A stretch of DNA of 64,000 bases from Thermoleophilaceae bacterium. Its GTDB lineage: Bacteria > Actinomycetota > Thermoleophilia > Solirubrobacterales > Thermoleophilaceae. Below the pieces are notes generated by a model, which had not been told where the DNA came from, ran no database searches, and saw nothing but the letters and a program-made list of their open reading frames with translations. Of the stretch, positions 48,200 through 56,452 are shown piece after piece. The position numbers were made by a program, and so were the translations under genes. The stretch covers positions 258,018-322,017 of the forward strand of contig JAUJNF010000001.1 of the NCBI GenBank assembly GCA_030446485.1, read 5' to 3'. The stretch's first letter is position 1. Each line of letters opens with the position of its first letter.

Positions 48200-49132
48200 C
48201 TAGCCGACGATCGGCAGCCGCCGCTCGGCGGCCAGCGCGTCGAGGGCGTCCTGCATGCGGGTGACCACCTCGCCGTACACTTCCTCGAGGTCGGGATCGT
48301 CACCGAACTCCTCGCGCAGGTCGATCGGGGCCAGGACCTGGGTCGTGAGCTTGGCGGGGAGTGGGATGCGTCCCGCCACGTCGCCGATCACGAGGCCCCA
48401 CGGCGGGGCGATGGAGATCGGCAGCACCTTCAGCCGCAGGGACCGGTCGAGGCCGAGCAGCCTGGAGAGCCAGGCGCCCCGGCTGAGGAACAGCGCCGTC
48501 TCCTGGCCGCCGATCGACACCACCGGCACGATCGGCACGTCCTTGCGAAGCGCCAGCCTGATGAAGCCCTTGCGCCCGGCGAAGTCCACGCGCGCGGACT
48601 CCCACGACGGGCGGTGCACCTCGTGGTCCCCGCCCGGATAGACCAGCAGCGCGGCGCCGGTGTCGAGTGCGCGCTCGGCGTTCTCGGGGGAGGCGGCAAC
48701 GGTTCCGTGCTTGCGCAGCATCGAGAGCCCGGGGAAGGACAGCACCAGGTTGTGGGCGAGCTGGAAGAAGCGCCGCTCCACGCCGAAGTAGGTGGCGAAG
48801 GCCAGCGTGAAGAGCAGCGTGTCCGGGGTGAGGTTGCCGCCGGAGTGGTTGCCGACGAGCAGCACCGGCCCCGTGGACGGGACGTTGTGCAGGCCCCTGA
48901 CCTCGCCGCGGAAGTAGAAGCTTACGAGCATCCACAGCCCGGGCAGCGTCTCGCGAATGTAGTCGGGGTCGCGCTCGTCGAGGTCGGCCTGCGGGATTCG
49001 TCGCTGCACCTGCTCGGAGACCGCGGCGGTGATCCGTGAGGCGAGGTCCTGGCGCTGGCGCGGGGTGCCGTGGCCGTTTGTCGACGGCTGCGTGCGCGTG
49101 CGGCGGCGGGCGCTTCGCTGCGCGTCGCTCAC
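48200..49132 (-). CDS. Acyltransferase of the LPLAT/DGAT-like group
   Basis: A 310-residue protein. After a basic, disordered N-terminus (about 45 residues) comes a glycerol-acyltransferase fold: GPVLLVGNHSGGNLTPDTLL (His-containing motif, Asp later than in the classic H-x4-D), and LLVYPGGDHEVHRPSWESAR. NHSGG with YPGGD is the pattern of diacylglycerol-acyltransferase/MGAT-like LPLATs rather than PlsC. It probably transfers an acyl group from acyl-CoA to a lipid or alcohol. It lies in operon with the acyl-CoA synthetase fusion ten bases downstream. GTG 49132 is a reasonable start. Confidence 0.82.
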   Translation of the reverse strand: MSDAQRSARRRTRTQPSTNGHGTPRQRQDLASRITAAVSEQVQRRIPQADLDERDPDYIRETLPGLWMLVSFYFRGEVRGLHNVPSTGPVLLVGNHSGGNLTPDTLLFTLAFATYFGVERRFFQLAHNLVLSFPGLSMLRKHGTVAASPENAERALDTGAALLVYPGGDHEVHRPSWESARVDFAGRKGFIRLALRKDVPIVPVVSIGGQETALFLSRGAWLSRLLGLDRSLRLKVLPISIAPPWGLVIGDVAGRIPLPAKLTTQVLAPIDLREEFGDDPDLEEVYGEVVTRMQDALDALAAERRLPIVG

Positions 49133-49203
49133 TGTGCTTGCCCCCGTTTCGCTTGCATGCCGGCGAGGGGAGGCTATCGCGACGGCCACCAACACCGCGT
49201 CGC

Positions 49204-49445
49204 GTGGTCGAGGCGCTCGATCGTCAGGCCGTGGCGTTCGACCGGCAGGCCGAGGCGTTCGATCGTCAGGCTGCGGCGCTCGACCGGCTCGAGGCGGCCT
49301 CTCGGCTTCCACAGCGATCCTGAAGGCCAGCTTCGAAGGCTTCATGGCGCGACTCGAGGACATGGGCGAACAGGTCCGCGCGAACACCCAGGCGGTCCTG
49401 CGTGTGCTCGACCGCCTGGACGGCGGTCAGCAGCCGTCGACGTAG
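49204..49445 (+). pseudogene. Possible frameshifted small coiled-coil gene
   Basis: From GTG 49204 one frame encodes VVEALDRQAVAFDRQAEAF followed by DRQAAALDRLEAA, a heptad-like DRQA repeat. The next frame continues with TAILKASFEGFMARLEDMG and ends EQVRANTQAVLRVLDRLDGG at 49445. Together they would make one coiled-coil protein of about 80 residues, broken by a shift near 49300. The upstream part of this 372-base gap (49133-49203) shows no other feature. The evidence is only coding style and continuity of helix pattern, so this is uncertain. Confidence 0.35.
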
Positions 49446-49504
49446 TCACCTGGGTCGTCATTCGCGCCCAACGGTGAGGCGGACTTCCGGCTCAGGTCAC
49501 TGCC

Positions 49505-51064
49505 TCATCCGGTGAAGCGGGGTGAGCGTCGCGACTCGTCGCCGCCGCGTGACTGGGCGCGGCAGACGCGGAAGCTGGCGACAAGGGCGCCCGCCGGCGC
49601 ACCGGCGAAGGACACGCGTGCGGTTACCGAATGGCGGCCGCGTCTGAGTCGCCGGGGGTCGACCGTCACGCGGTAGCGGTCGCGAGCGTCGGGGCGCCGT
49701 ACCGCGGCGCCCCTCGGGCGTCCGTCTACCGAGAAGCGAACGGCCTCGATGCCCTCGCCCGTGACCGTGGCCTTGAAGGGCCGGCGGTGGCAGCCACTCG
49801 GGGTGCGCAGGGTCGCGGGAAGGTTGCCGGGGCGTGGCGGACCGCCGGCGCCGGGCGCCCCCGGCGGCGCCTGCGCCTCACGCAGGTAGATGGCCGAGGT
49901 CATCGCGGTCACCAGCAGCTCGTTGCGGCAGTAGGTCGTCTGCGAGCCGAACTGCACTTCGCAGGCGGCGCGGCGCGCGTCGGCGCCGTCGGGGTCGAAC
50001 AGCTCGGCGCGGACCCAGGTGGCGCCGGCGGGCGACTCGAACTGCAGCTGGAAGTCCGGGCCCGTGACCGGCACGTCGGCGAAGGCCTTCTTCCCGCCGT
50101 CGCTGAACACCCGGACGAACGTGCCCGGTGCGCCCCGCACGCGCACGCGTAGAGGGGACCCCGGCGCGACGGTGTCGCCGACGATCGACTCGAAGCTGCC
50201 GTTGCGCTCGGCGTCGGCCTCCAGGAAGATGCCCGGCCCGCCGAACGCGGGAGGCTGCACGGAGATGTAGGTGCGGCCGGCGCGCAGGCCCTCGAGCACC
50301 CCGCGCTCGCTGCGCTCGGTCACGAAGACGTGCGTGGTGGGCTGGCCGGCGCCCTGAAGAGCGCTCGTGAAGACACCGTGGCTGTCGCTCCCGCCGGTGG
50401 CCCCCACCCTGTGGCCGCGGTCGAGGAAGCCCTCCCAGAAGCGCACGGCGTCGTCGTTCGAGGAGCCGGACGGGAAGGGCGGCTGGTACAGGCGCGAGAT
50501 GTTCCAGGTCTCGACGGTGTCCGGCACGACCTCGTACAGGTAGCCCCAGTCCGGGTCGTCGGGGAAGCTCGTGGAGCCGTTGGCGGGGTGGTTCACCTGG
50601 AAGATCCCACCGTCGGCGCGCACCTCGTCGGCCAGCCGCTGGACATCGGCGCCGGTGCTCTCCCCGTTGGCGTAGAGCCGTCCCGCGCCGAGCATCTGCG
50701 CGTGACCCTCGAGCGAGTTCTCGTAGCCGCGCACACCGATCACCCCGCCGCTGCCGAAGCCGGGGTCGGTCTGCGAGCGGATGTCGTTGTGGTCGCTGAT
50801 CGCCAGGTAGTCGAGCCCACGGGTCCGGGCCTGCGTGAACTGGCCGGCGACCGTGAACCCGAGGGAGAAGAAGTCGTCGGGACCGGTGTTGTCGTCGCCG
50901 GGGCCGCCGTAGGAGTCGTGGGAGTAGGTCGTGTGGATGTGCAGGTCGCCGGCGAGCCACTCGCCGGAGGGTGCCGCGACGGCGGCGGGGCAGGTGGCGA
51001 GGGCCGCCGCCGCGAGCGTCAGGGCGAGCGCCAGCCGGCCGCGGCCGCTACCGCGTGTCGGCAC
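49505..51064 (-). CDS. Secreted PHP-type (CehA/McbA-like) metallohydrolase
   Basis: A 519-residue exported protein: signal RLALALTLAAAALATCPAAVAA, then a PHP domain with GDLHIHTTYSHDSYGGPGD, YLAISDHNDIRSQ, FQVNHPANGS and ATGGSDSHGVF, the His/Asp metal ligands. CehA/McbA-type members hydrolyse phosphate or other esters. A C-terminal beta domain framed by Cys (SGCHRRPFKATV ... FRVCRAQ) with VRFSVDGRPRG follows. The last residues are ESRRSPRFTG; the terminal PRFTG also ends the ceramidase-like protein two genes upstream. GTG 51064 overlaps the previous stop region by 17 bases, so it is the third gene of an operon. Confidence 0.83.
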   Translation of the reverse strand: MPTRGSGRGRLALALTLAAAALATCPAAVAAPSGEWLAGDLHIHTTYSHDSYGGPGDDNTGPDDFFSLGFTVAGQFTQARTRGLDYLAISDHNDIRSQTDPGFGSGGVIGVRGYENSLEGHAQMLGAGRLYANGESTGADVQRLADEVRADGGIFQVNHPANGSTSFPDDPDWGYLYEVVPDTVETWNISRLYQPPFPSGSSNDDAVRFWEGFLDRGHRVGATGGSDSHGVFTSALQGAGQPTTHVFVTERSERGVLEGLRAGRTYISVQPPAFGGPGIFLEADAERNGSFESIVGDTVAPGSPLRVRVRGAPGTFVRVFSDGGKKAFADVPVTGPDFQLQFESPAGATWVRAELFDPDGADARRAACEVQFGSQTTYCRNELLVTAMTSAIYLREAQAPPGAPGAGGPPRPGNLPATLRTPSGCHRRPFKATVTGEGIEAVRFSVDGRPRGAAVRRPDARDRYRVTVDPRRLRRGRHSVTARVSFAGAPAGALVASFRVCRAQSRGGDESRRSPRFTG

Positions 51065-53036
51065 CGGCCGGCTGCAGCAGGTCGTTGGCGAACGGGACGC
51101 AGCGCTCCCCGCCCGCTTCCCGGAACACGAGGCCGCGGCCGAACACCTCGCCCGCCCCTCGCAGGAGCGAGCAGGTCACACGCTCGCCGATCGTCGGCGA
51201 GACGTTGAAGAAGAAGTTGTCGTTGCTGATCGGGTTCACCTCGTCGCCGCGCTGGTTGAAGAACGAGCGGCGGATCGGTTCGGGGTAGGACTCGTAGGGG
51301 GCGATCAGGTACCCGAGCTGGTCGTTCGCGAGCCCGGCCGTCATGTACCCGCGCGCCGGCACGAGCTCCTTCACGCGCAGCGGTATCTGAGGGTAGGCCT
51401 CGCCGGGCAGGGTGGAGAGCAGCACGTCGCCGATGCGGATGGTGGCGGTGACCGTTCCCACGACGTTGCCGGTCAGCCACGGGGGCGTGAGCGCGCGGTT
51501 GATGTCTACTCCGGTGGCGGGCGCGCCGATGTTGCCGCCGAGGATCACGGCGTTGGTACCAGCGTCCTGGATCAGGAAGGAACGCGCCGCCACCACCGGA
51601 TTGCCCGGAACCGATTGCGCCGCCGCCACCGCCTGCTCTGCGCGGTCGACGACCCGCTTGGCGTAGGCGCCGATCGAGCACAAACTCTTGCGATCGGCCT
51701 CCGTGAAGCTGTTGTCGCGGTCGCCGCCCGGACCCATGTCGTCCGGGCAACCGCGGTCGGCGGGCTGCGTGCGGCCGAGCGTGCCGACGACCGTCAGCGC
51801 CTCGCCGCCGAAGCGCTCCTCGAGCAGGGTGTTCGCCGCCTGCACCCAGTCGCCGCTCACCTTGGTGTTTCTCGCGCCGAGCACGGTGGTGTGTGCCGAG
51901 AAGTTGAGCAGCGTCGCGAACGGCCGCCGGTCGCCGTCCACGGCCCGAAGGACGCGGACGTCGGAATCGACGACCCTGTTGGCCTCGTCGTACGAGAACT
52001 GGTTGGAGAGCAGGTCGGCGCCGTCCGCCGTGCCGTACTGGAGGGTTCCGGCGCGCTGGGTGTCGAAGGCCTCGACGATGGCCTCGACGGTCCGGTCGAA
52101 GATGAAGCGGCGGTACTCGATCGGCACCCCGCCCCACACGCCGATGGTGTCGGGACCGCTGTGGCTGTGGTCGGACTGGATCACCACCGACTGCGCCGGC
52201 AGCCGCCCGCCCGTGCGCTGCTCGACGGCCTTGCGCATGTCGACGATCCCGAGCGGCCCGTCCTTGGTGGCGGTGAACCAACCCTGGGTCTCGATGTCGG
52301 CAATCGCGGTGGCGCCCTCCCCGCCGCTGACCGCGATCGCCCGCACGTGGATGCCCTCGCCGAGGATGCCCGTGGCCGCGCGGCCCGGAATCAACGGGCT
52401 GTTGCCGGCGCCGTAGCCGCCGAGGTACACCGGCTGACCCGCGAACCGGCCGTCGGCGCCGGGGTTGATCGAGCGCGAGGCCACGCCCACCCGGTAGCAC
52501 CCGTCGCGGTCGCCGCGCAGGGTCGTCTCGACGAAGCGCGAGCGGTTGGCGCCCGTGAAGGCCGGCACGCGGCGACGCGGCCGGCCGCGGCCATCCGGGC
52601 CCGGGCGGCGGCGGGGGCTCCCGCGCCCCGACGGGCGGGCCGACGACTCGCCGGCCACCGACAGCGCTCGGTCACCGCAGCGCTCGAACGCACGGCGGCC
52701 GGCGGCCGTGAGCCGGAGCGCGACGACGCGCTGTCCCCGCATATTGAAGTCGACCCGGCGGCTCGCGACCGTCACCGGAGGGATGGCCGCCGCGCCGGCG
52801 CGGCGGGCACTCGGAAACGGAAGGCGGACGAAGTCGGCGACCCGAGCGGTCAGGTCCACTCGCGCCGGTGCCCTGACGGCGACGCGCACACGCAGGCTCC
52901 CGCGGTTGAGCGCGTCGGTCTGCGTGGTGGTGAGCACCCGTAGGTCGGGTGGCGGCGCGGCGGCCGAAGCGCTGACCGCCGTGACGCCCATGGTGGCCAG
53001 GACCACCGCGCCGGCGCCGATCAGCCGCACGCTCAT
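51048..53036 (-). CDS. Secreted neutral-ceramidase-like protein 2
   Basis: A 662-residue exported protein with signal SVRLIGAGAVVLATMGVTAVSASA. Residues ~30-120 are a small beta domain ending AFERCGDR. Then come an Arg/Pro-rich linker (GRGSPRRRPGPDGRGRPRRR) and VPAFTG at 157-162. The C-terminal ~490 residues resemble neutral/alkaline ceramidases: GILGEGIHVRAIAVSGGEGA, VIQSDHSHSGPDT (His ligands), LLNFSAHTTVLGARNTKVSG and GDVLLSTLPGEAYPQ. Substrate unproven; ceramide or another N-acyl lipid is possible. ATG 53036 overlaps the stop of the upstream ceramidase-like gene (ATGA). Confidence 0.78.
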   Translation of the reverse strand: MSVRLIGAGAVVLATMGVTAVSASAAAPPPDLRVLTTTQTDALNRGSLRVRVAVRAPARVDLTARVADFVRLPFPSARRAGAAAIPPVTVASRRVDFNMRGQRVVALRLTAAGRRAFERCGDRALSVAGESSARPSGRGSPRRRPGPDGRGRPRRRVPAFTGANRSRFVETTLRGDRDGCYRVGVASRSINPGADGRFAGQPVYLGGYGAGNSPLIPGRAATGILGEGIHVRAIAVSGGEGATAIADIETQGWFTATKDGPLGIVDMRKAVEQRTGGRLPAQSVVIQSDHSHSGPDTIGVWGGVPIEYRRFIFDRTVEAIVEAFDTQRAGTLQYGTADGADLLSNQFSYDEANRVVDSDVRVLRAVDGDRRPFATLLNFSAHTTVLGARNTKVSGDWVQAANTLLEERFGGEALTVVGTLGRTQPADRGCPDDMGPGGDRDNSFTEADRKSLCSIGAYAKRVVDRAEQAVAAAQSVPGNPVVAARSFLIQDAGTNAVILGGNIGAPATGVDINRALTPPWLTGNVVGTVTATIRIGDVLLSTLPGEAYPQIPLRVKELVPARGYMTAGLANDQLGYLIAPYESYPEPIRRSFFNQRGDEVNPISNDNFFFNVSPTIGERVTCSLLRGAGEVFGRGLVFREAGGERCVPFANDLLQPAGADTR

Positions 53037-56000
53037 CCCGTGAACCGCGGCGGGCGCCGGCGGCCACGGTCCCGGCCTCCGCGGTCGCCTCGCGGCCGGC
53101 CGCCCCGGTCGCCTCGCGACCGTCCGTTGCCCCGGCCCGTGTTCGGGCGCTGACTCGGCCGGGCGCCGCAGCGGGCACGCCGAGCGCTCAGGGTCCCCGC
53201 GCGCATGATCGCGAGAGGGCTCGCCTCGCCGCGCGTGACCCGCGCCGAGGGCGCCGCGTTCTCCTCGCCGTTAGCGTCGCGGATGCCGCCGGGGGCGATG
53301 AACGCCACGTCGCCCCTGCGCAGCCGCGCGCCGAGCGCAAAGCCGTCGCCCTGGCGGTGGGCGCGGACGCGGCTCACGCCGCCGCGGGCCCGCACCACGG
53401 TGGCCTCCGCGCACGACACCTCGGCGGTATCGGCCCACGGCCGGAAGGCACAGCCGAAGCAGTACCACTCGAAGCGGCCGGCGTCGTTCGGCCGCAGCGG
53501 ATCGCGGACCACGGTGCGGCCGTTCTTGAACTCACCCTCCTTCTGGGACGCCCTGATGAACGGCGTGGGCGAGTCGTAGCTGTCGGGGTAATCGATCGGC
53601 CCGATCACCGACGTTACCGTTCCGGTGGGCGCCGGGTCGGCCGCCTGCGCCGCGGAGGCGTTCGGCGTCGCGCCGCCCTCGTCTCCGGTTCCGAGGTCTG
53701 GAGGCTGCTGCTTCGGCTCCTTCACCTTCTTGACCTCGAGCGTGCGGGTGGGCCCGACGGCGAAGCGCACTCGCCCCGACCGGTTGGCGACTATCGAGGG
53801 CACGGTGACCCCGTCCCAGCGCCCGACCCGGAAGGGCTCGGAGGTGATCGAGTAGGGCACGGGACGGTTGCCCTGCTGCCGCTGGCCGCGGGCCACGAAG
53901 CGGTACTCGCCGACCGGCGTCGAGCGTGGCCGCTCGCCGGTGTCGAAGTCGGAGGTGAACGCCTCGAAGTGCGCGGTCCACTCCCAGCGGTAGCTCCCCT
54001 GCAGGTACGAGGGCGCCTCCTCGCCGCGCGGGAACTTCAGCGTCACGGGCAGCTCGCCGGACTGGTCGGCGTACTCGACCCAGTTCGCGCCCACGCGGCG
54101 CTCCACGCGCACCTCGGGGTTGTCCACGAAGTTGTTGCCGCCGTTCCAGGTGAACAGGGCGGCGTCGAAGCGGCGGATGTCGGCGGGCTGCTTCACGGCC
54201 TCCACGGGGCCGGCGTCGTCACGGACCAGCCGCTCGAAGGCCACGATGGCCGTCTCACCGGTGCGGCCGAGCACCGCCGCTCGCTCGTCGTTCAGCGCGA
54301 CGTCGGCCTGCACCTTCGGATCGAGGATCCGCTCCTGCTCCTGATCCCTCGGCAGCGGCATCGACGGGTTTTTCAGCAGTCCGCCCAGCGTCACGAGGCG
54401 CGAGGCCATGTAGTCGCTCGAGTGCGGCCCCCAGCCGGTGAGCGCCTTGCGGTAGTGGTCGCCGCGCTGGTACTCGCGGTAGGTCGCGATGTAGCCGTTG
54501 TAGTCGTTGCCCATGCCGATCGGCACGGTCAGGCGGTAGCCGAGCTCGGGCGGCAGCTCGGCCCCCGCCTGCGTGTAGTTGCCCTTGATCTGCTCCGGGT
54601 CCGCCGGCTCCGACTCGGCGGTGGGAGCGTTCTCCGCGTCGTTCCAGCCGTCGGCGGCGTTGTTCACCTGCGCCCTGAAGCGGCGGTACTTCTCGTCTGA
54701 GATCGGTGGCAGCGTGCGGGGCTCGTCGGGCTTGGTCCGGTCGGCGCGCGGGTTGGGACAGGTCCAGGTGCCGTCCGGGTTCTGCCGGCAGCCGTTGTGG
54801 CGGGCCAGCGGGTCCGGCGCGGTGCGGTCGGGCTTCGACCAGTCGTAGCCCAGGTACTGGTCCCCCTGCGCGGCGTTGGTCCGGGTCTTGATGTTGCGGC
54901 TCTGGTCCGCCCACTGCTCACATGAGCAGACGGTGAACAGGATCTCGCCGAGGCGGAAGGCCTGCAGGTGCACGCTCACGTCCTCCTCCAACGCCGTGTA
55001 GCTGGGCGCCGAGAGGTTGTCCGGCACCGGGATGCCGGCGTCGCGCAGGTCTTGCGCGCTGATGCCCGGGTCGATGCCGGTCGTCGGCGGCTGGGGCACC
55101 TCGCCGCCGAAGCCACCCAGCTCGAAGATCTCCCGCAGGCCGCTGCTGGGGCTCTGGCAGGTGGGCACGCCGCCCACCTTCTGGTCGAGCGGGTTGCCGG
55201 AGAAGGTGCAGTTCTGCGCGGTGGGGAAGGGGTGGGAGAAGGGGCCCGGATAGAAGCGGTCCTCCATGGCCACCGGGAACGAGGTGCTGAACGGGACGAA
55301 GCGGTCGCGGTACTCGGCCGGCGGGGTGCCGCGCTCGATGTCGCGCCAGGTGTCCACCACCGCGTCGGCCATCAGCCGCGCGCCGTAGTCGGCCTGGCCG
55401 TACTCGCGATGGGTGAACTCCAGCCGCTCCGAGACATCGTGGAACGAGCTCCGCTCCGGCTCGGCGGTGCCCACCGCGTTCTGGGTGTAGATCGTGACCG
55501 CGTCGGTCTCCCGATCGACCATCCGCTCGAGCGGCCCGAGGTAGTCGGCGCTGATCAGGTTGTTGCCGTCGAGGAACTCGGGATGCAGGCTGAAGTTCAC
55601 GAGGTTGGCGAGCGGCTTTGGCCGCGCCGGGTCCGATACGTCGTCGAAGCGCACCACCGTCATGTCGTGGTCCGCGTCGTTGTTCGGATAGCCCGCCGGG
55701 GTGCCGGCGGTGGCCTCGGTCTCGGCCACGGCCGGGCCGAACGAGTTGCGGTGGGTCTTGTCGAAGTAGTTCACCGAAGCGCCCACCCGCACCGGCTTGA
55801 GCTGGTCGGCGGCCTGCTCGACGGCTGCCGCCATGCGCTTGGCGTAGTAGTCGTAGAAGCGCACGTCGAAGACGTCCTGGAAGGTCCAGACGCCCGGAGA
55901 GGTGGACGAGTAGAAGGGCGACGAGTGGTTGTGCGTGACCGCCATCGTGAAGTTCCCGCGCCCGATGCCGGAGTCGCCGTCCTCGAGGATCTGCGCGGCG

Positions 56001-56341
56001 CGGCGCCAGAGGAGGTCCTGCGGGATGTACAGGTCGTTCTTGACGACGGCCACGCGCTTGCCGTCGGGGCCCTGCACCACCAGCGCCCGGACCTGCAGGC
56101 GCGACTGGATCCCGTACGAGCCGGCGCGGGCGATCGCGTGCGCCGACGGGTCGAAGCGCTCCTGGGCCTGCGGGTCGGAGGCGTACTGGCCGGCGGAGGC
56201 GCCGACGTGCCACGAGGCGTCGAGCGCCACGGCGCCGGCCCTGACCTGGCCGCCCTGCGCGAGTGCCGGCGGCGCGCACGCCAGCGCGACGACCGCACCG
56301 GCCAGGGTCATCATCAGCAGTGTCCGCCGCCGCGCATCCAT
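53033..56341 (-). CDS. Secreted neutral-ceramidase-like protein 1 with PRFTG C-terminus
   Basis: A 1102-residue exported protein (signal TLLMMTLAGAVVALACAPPA, cleavage after ALA). The catalytic part has VRAGAVALDASWHVGAS, AVVKNDLYIPQDLLWRRAAQ, FTMAVTHNHSSPFYSS (Zn-type His), DADHDMTVVRFDD, NLVNFSLHPEFLDGNNLISA and RLTVPIGMGNDYNGYIATYR, resembling neutral ceramidases. A beta-rich C-terminal region (EYRFVARGQRQQG, RVRFAVGPTRTLEVKKVKEP) follows, then a Gly/Arg/Asp-rich tail (RGDRGGRPRGDRGGRDRGRR) ending PPRFTG. It heads a three-gene overlapping operon. ATG 56341 is taken because a good signal peptide starts there. Confidence 0.78.
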   Translation of the reverse strand: MDARRRTLLMMTLAGAVVALACAPPALAQGGQVRAGAVALDASWHVGASAGQYASDPQAQERFDPSAHAIARAGSYGIQSRLQVRALVVQGPDGKRVAVVKNDLYIPQDLLWRRAAQILEDGDSGIGRGNFTMAVTHNHSSPFYSSTSPGVWTFQDVFDVRFYDYYAKRMAAAVEQAADQLKPVRVGASVNYFDKTHRNSFGPAVAETEATAGTPAGYPNNDADHDMTVVRFDDVSDPARPKPLANLVNFSLHPEFLDGNNLISADYLGPLERMVDRETDAVTIYTQNAVGTAEPERSSFHDVSERLEFTHREYGQADYGARLMADAVVDTWRDIERGTPPAEYRDRFVPFSTSFPVAMEDRFYPGPFSHPFPTAQNCTFSGNPLDQKVGGVPTCQSPSSGLREIFELGGFGGEVPQPPTTGIDPGISAQDLRDAGIPVPDNLSAPSYTALEEDVSVHLQAFRLGEILFTVCSCEQWADQSRNIKTRTNAAQGDQYLGYDWSKPDRTAPDPLARHNGCRQNPDGTWTCPNPRADRTKPDEPRTLPPISDEKYRRFRAQVNNAADGWNDAENAPTAESEPADPEQIKGNYTQAGAELPPELGYRLTVPIGMGNDYNGYIATYREYQRGDHYRKALTGWGPHSSDYMASRLVTLGGLLKNPSMPLPRDQEQERILDPKVQADVALNDERAAVLGRTGETAIVAFERLVRDDAGPVEAVKQPADIRRFDAALFTWNGGNNFVDNPEVRVERRVGANWVEYADQSGELPVTLKFPRGEEAPSYLQGSYRWEWTAHFEAFTSDFDTGERPRSTPVGEYRFVARGQRQQGNRPVPYSITSEPFRVGRWDGVTVPSIVANRSGRVRFAVGPTRTLEVKKVKEPKQQPPDLGTGDEGGATPNASAAQAADPAPTGTVTSVIGPIDYPDSYDSPTPFIRASQKEGEFKNGRTVVRDPLRPNDAGRFEWYCFGCAFRPWADTAEVSCAEATVVRARGGVSRVRAHRQGDGFALGARLRRGDVAFIAPGGIRDANGEENAAPSARVTRGEASPLAIMRAGTLSARRARCGARPSQRPNTGRGNGRSRGDRGGRPRGDRGGRDRGRRRPPRFTG

Positions 56342-56452
56342 CCCCTGGCGCGCAGTCTTACCGATCACGCAGCGGCGTGCGGCGGTCCCCGCAAGGGAAA
56401 GCTGAGACACTCGGGCGGCAGACATGCACGAGACCTCGACAGCAAGCGGCCG

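Noticed and set aside
50931-52943. A ~670-codon open frame on the plus strand opposite the ceramidase-like gene
   Set aside because: No signal peptide or family motif; the minus strand carries a signal peptide and conserved His motifs.
49505-56341. Sortase LPXTG sorting signal in the secreted hydrolases
   Set aside because: PRFTG lacks Leu at position 1 and stands at the extreme C-terminus with no following hydrophobic helix or basic tail.
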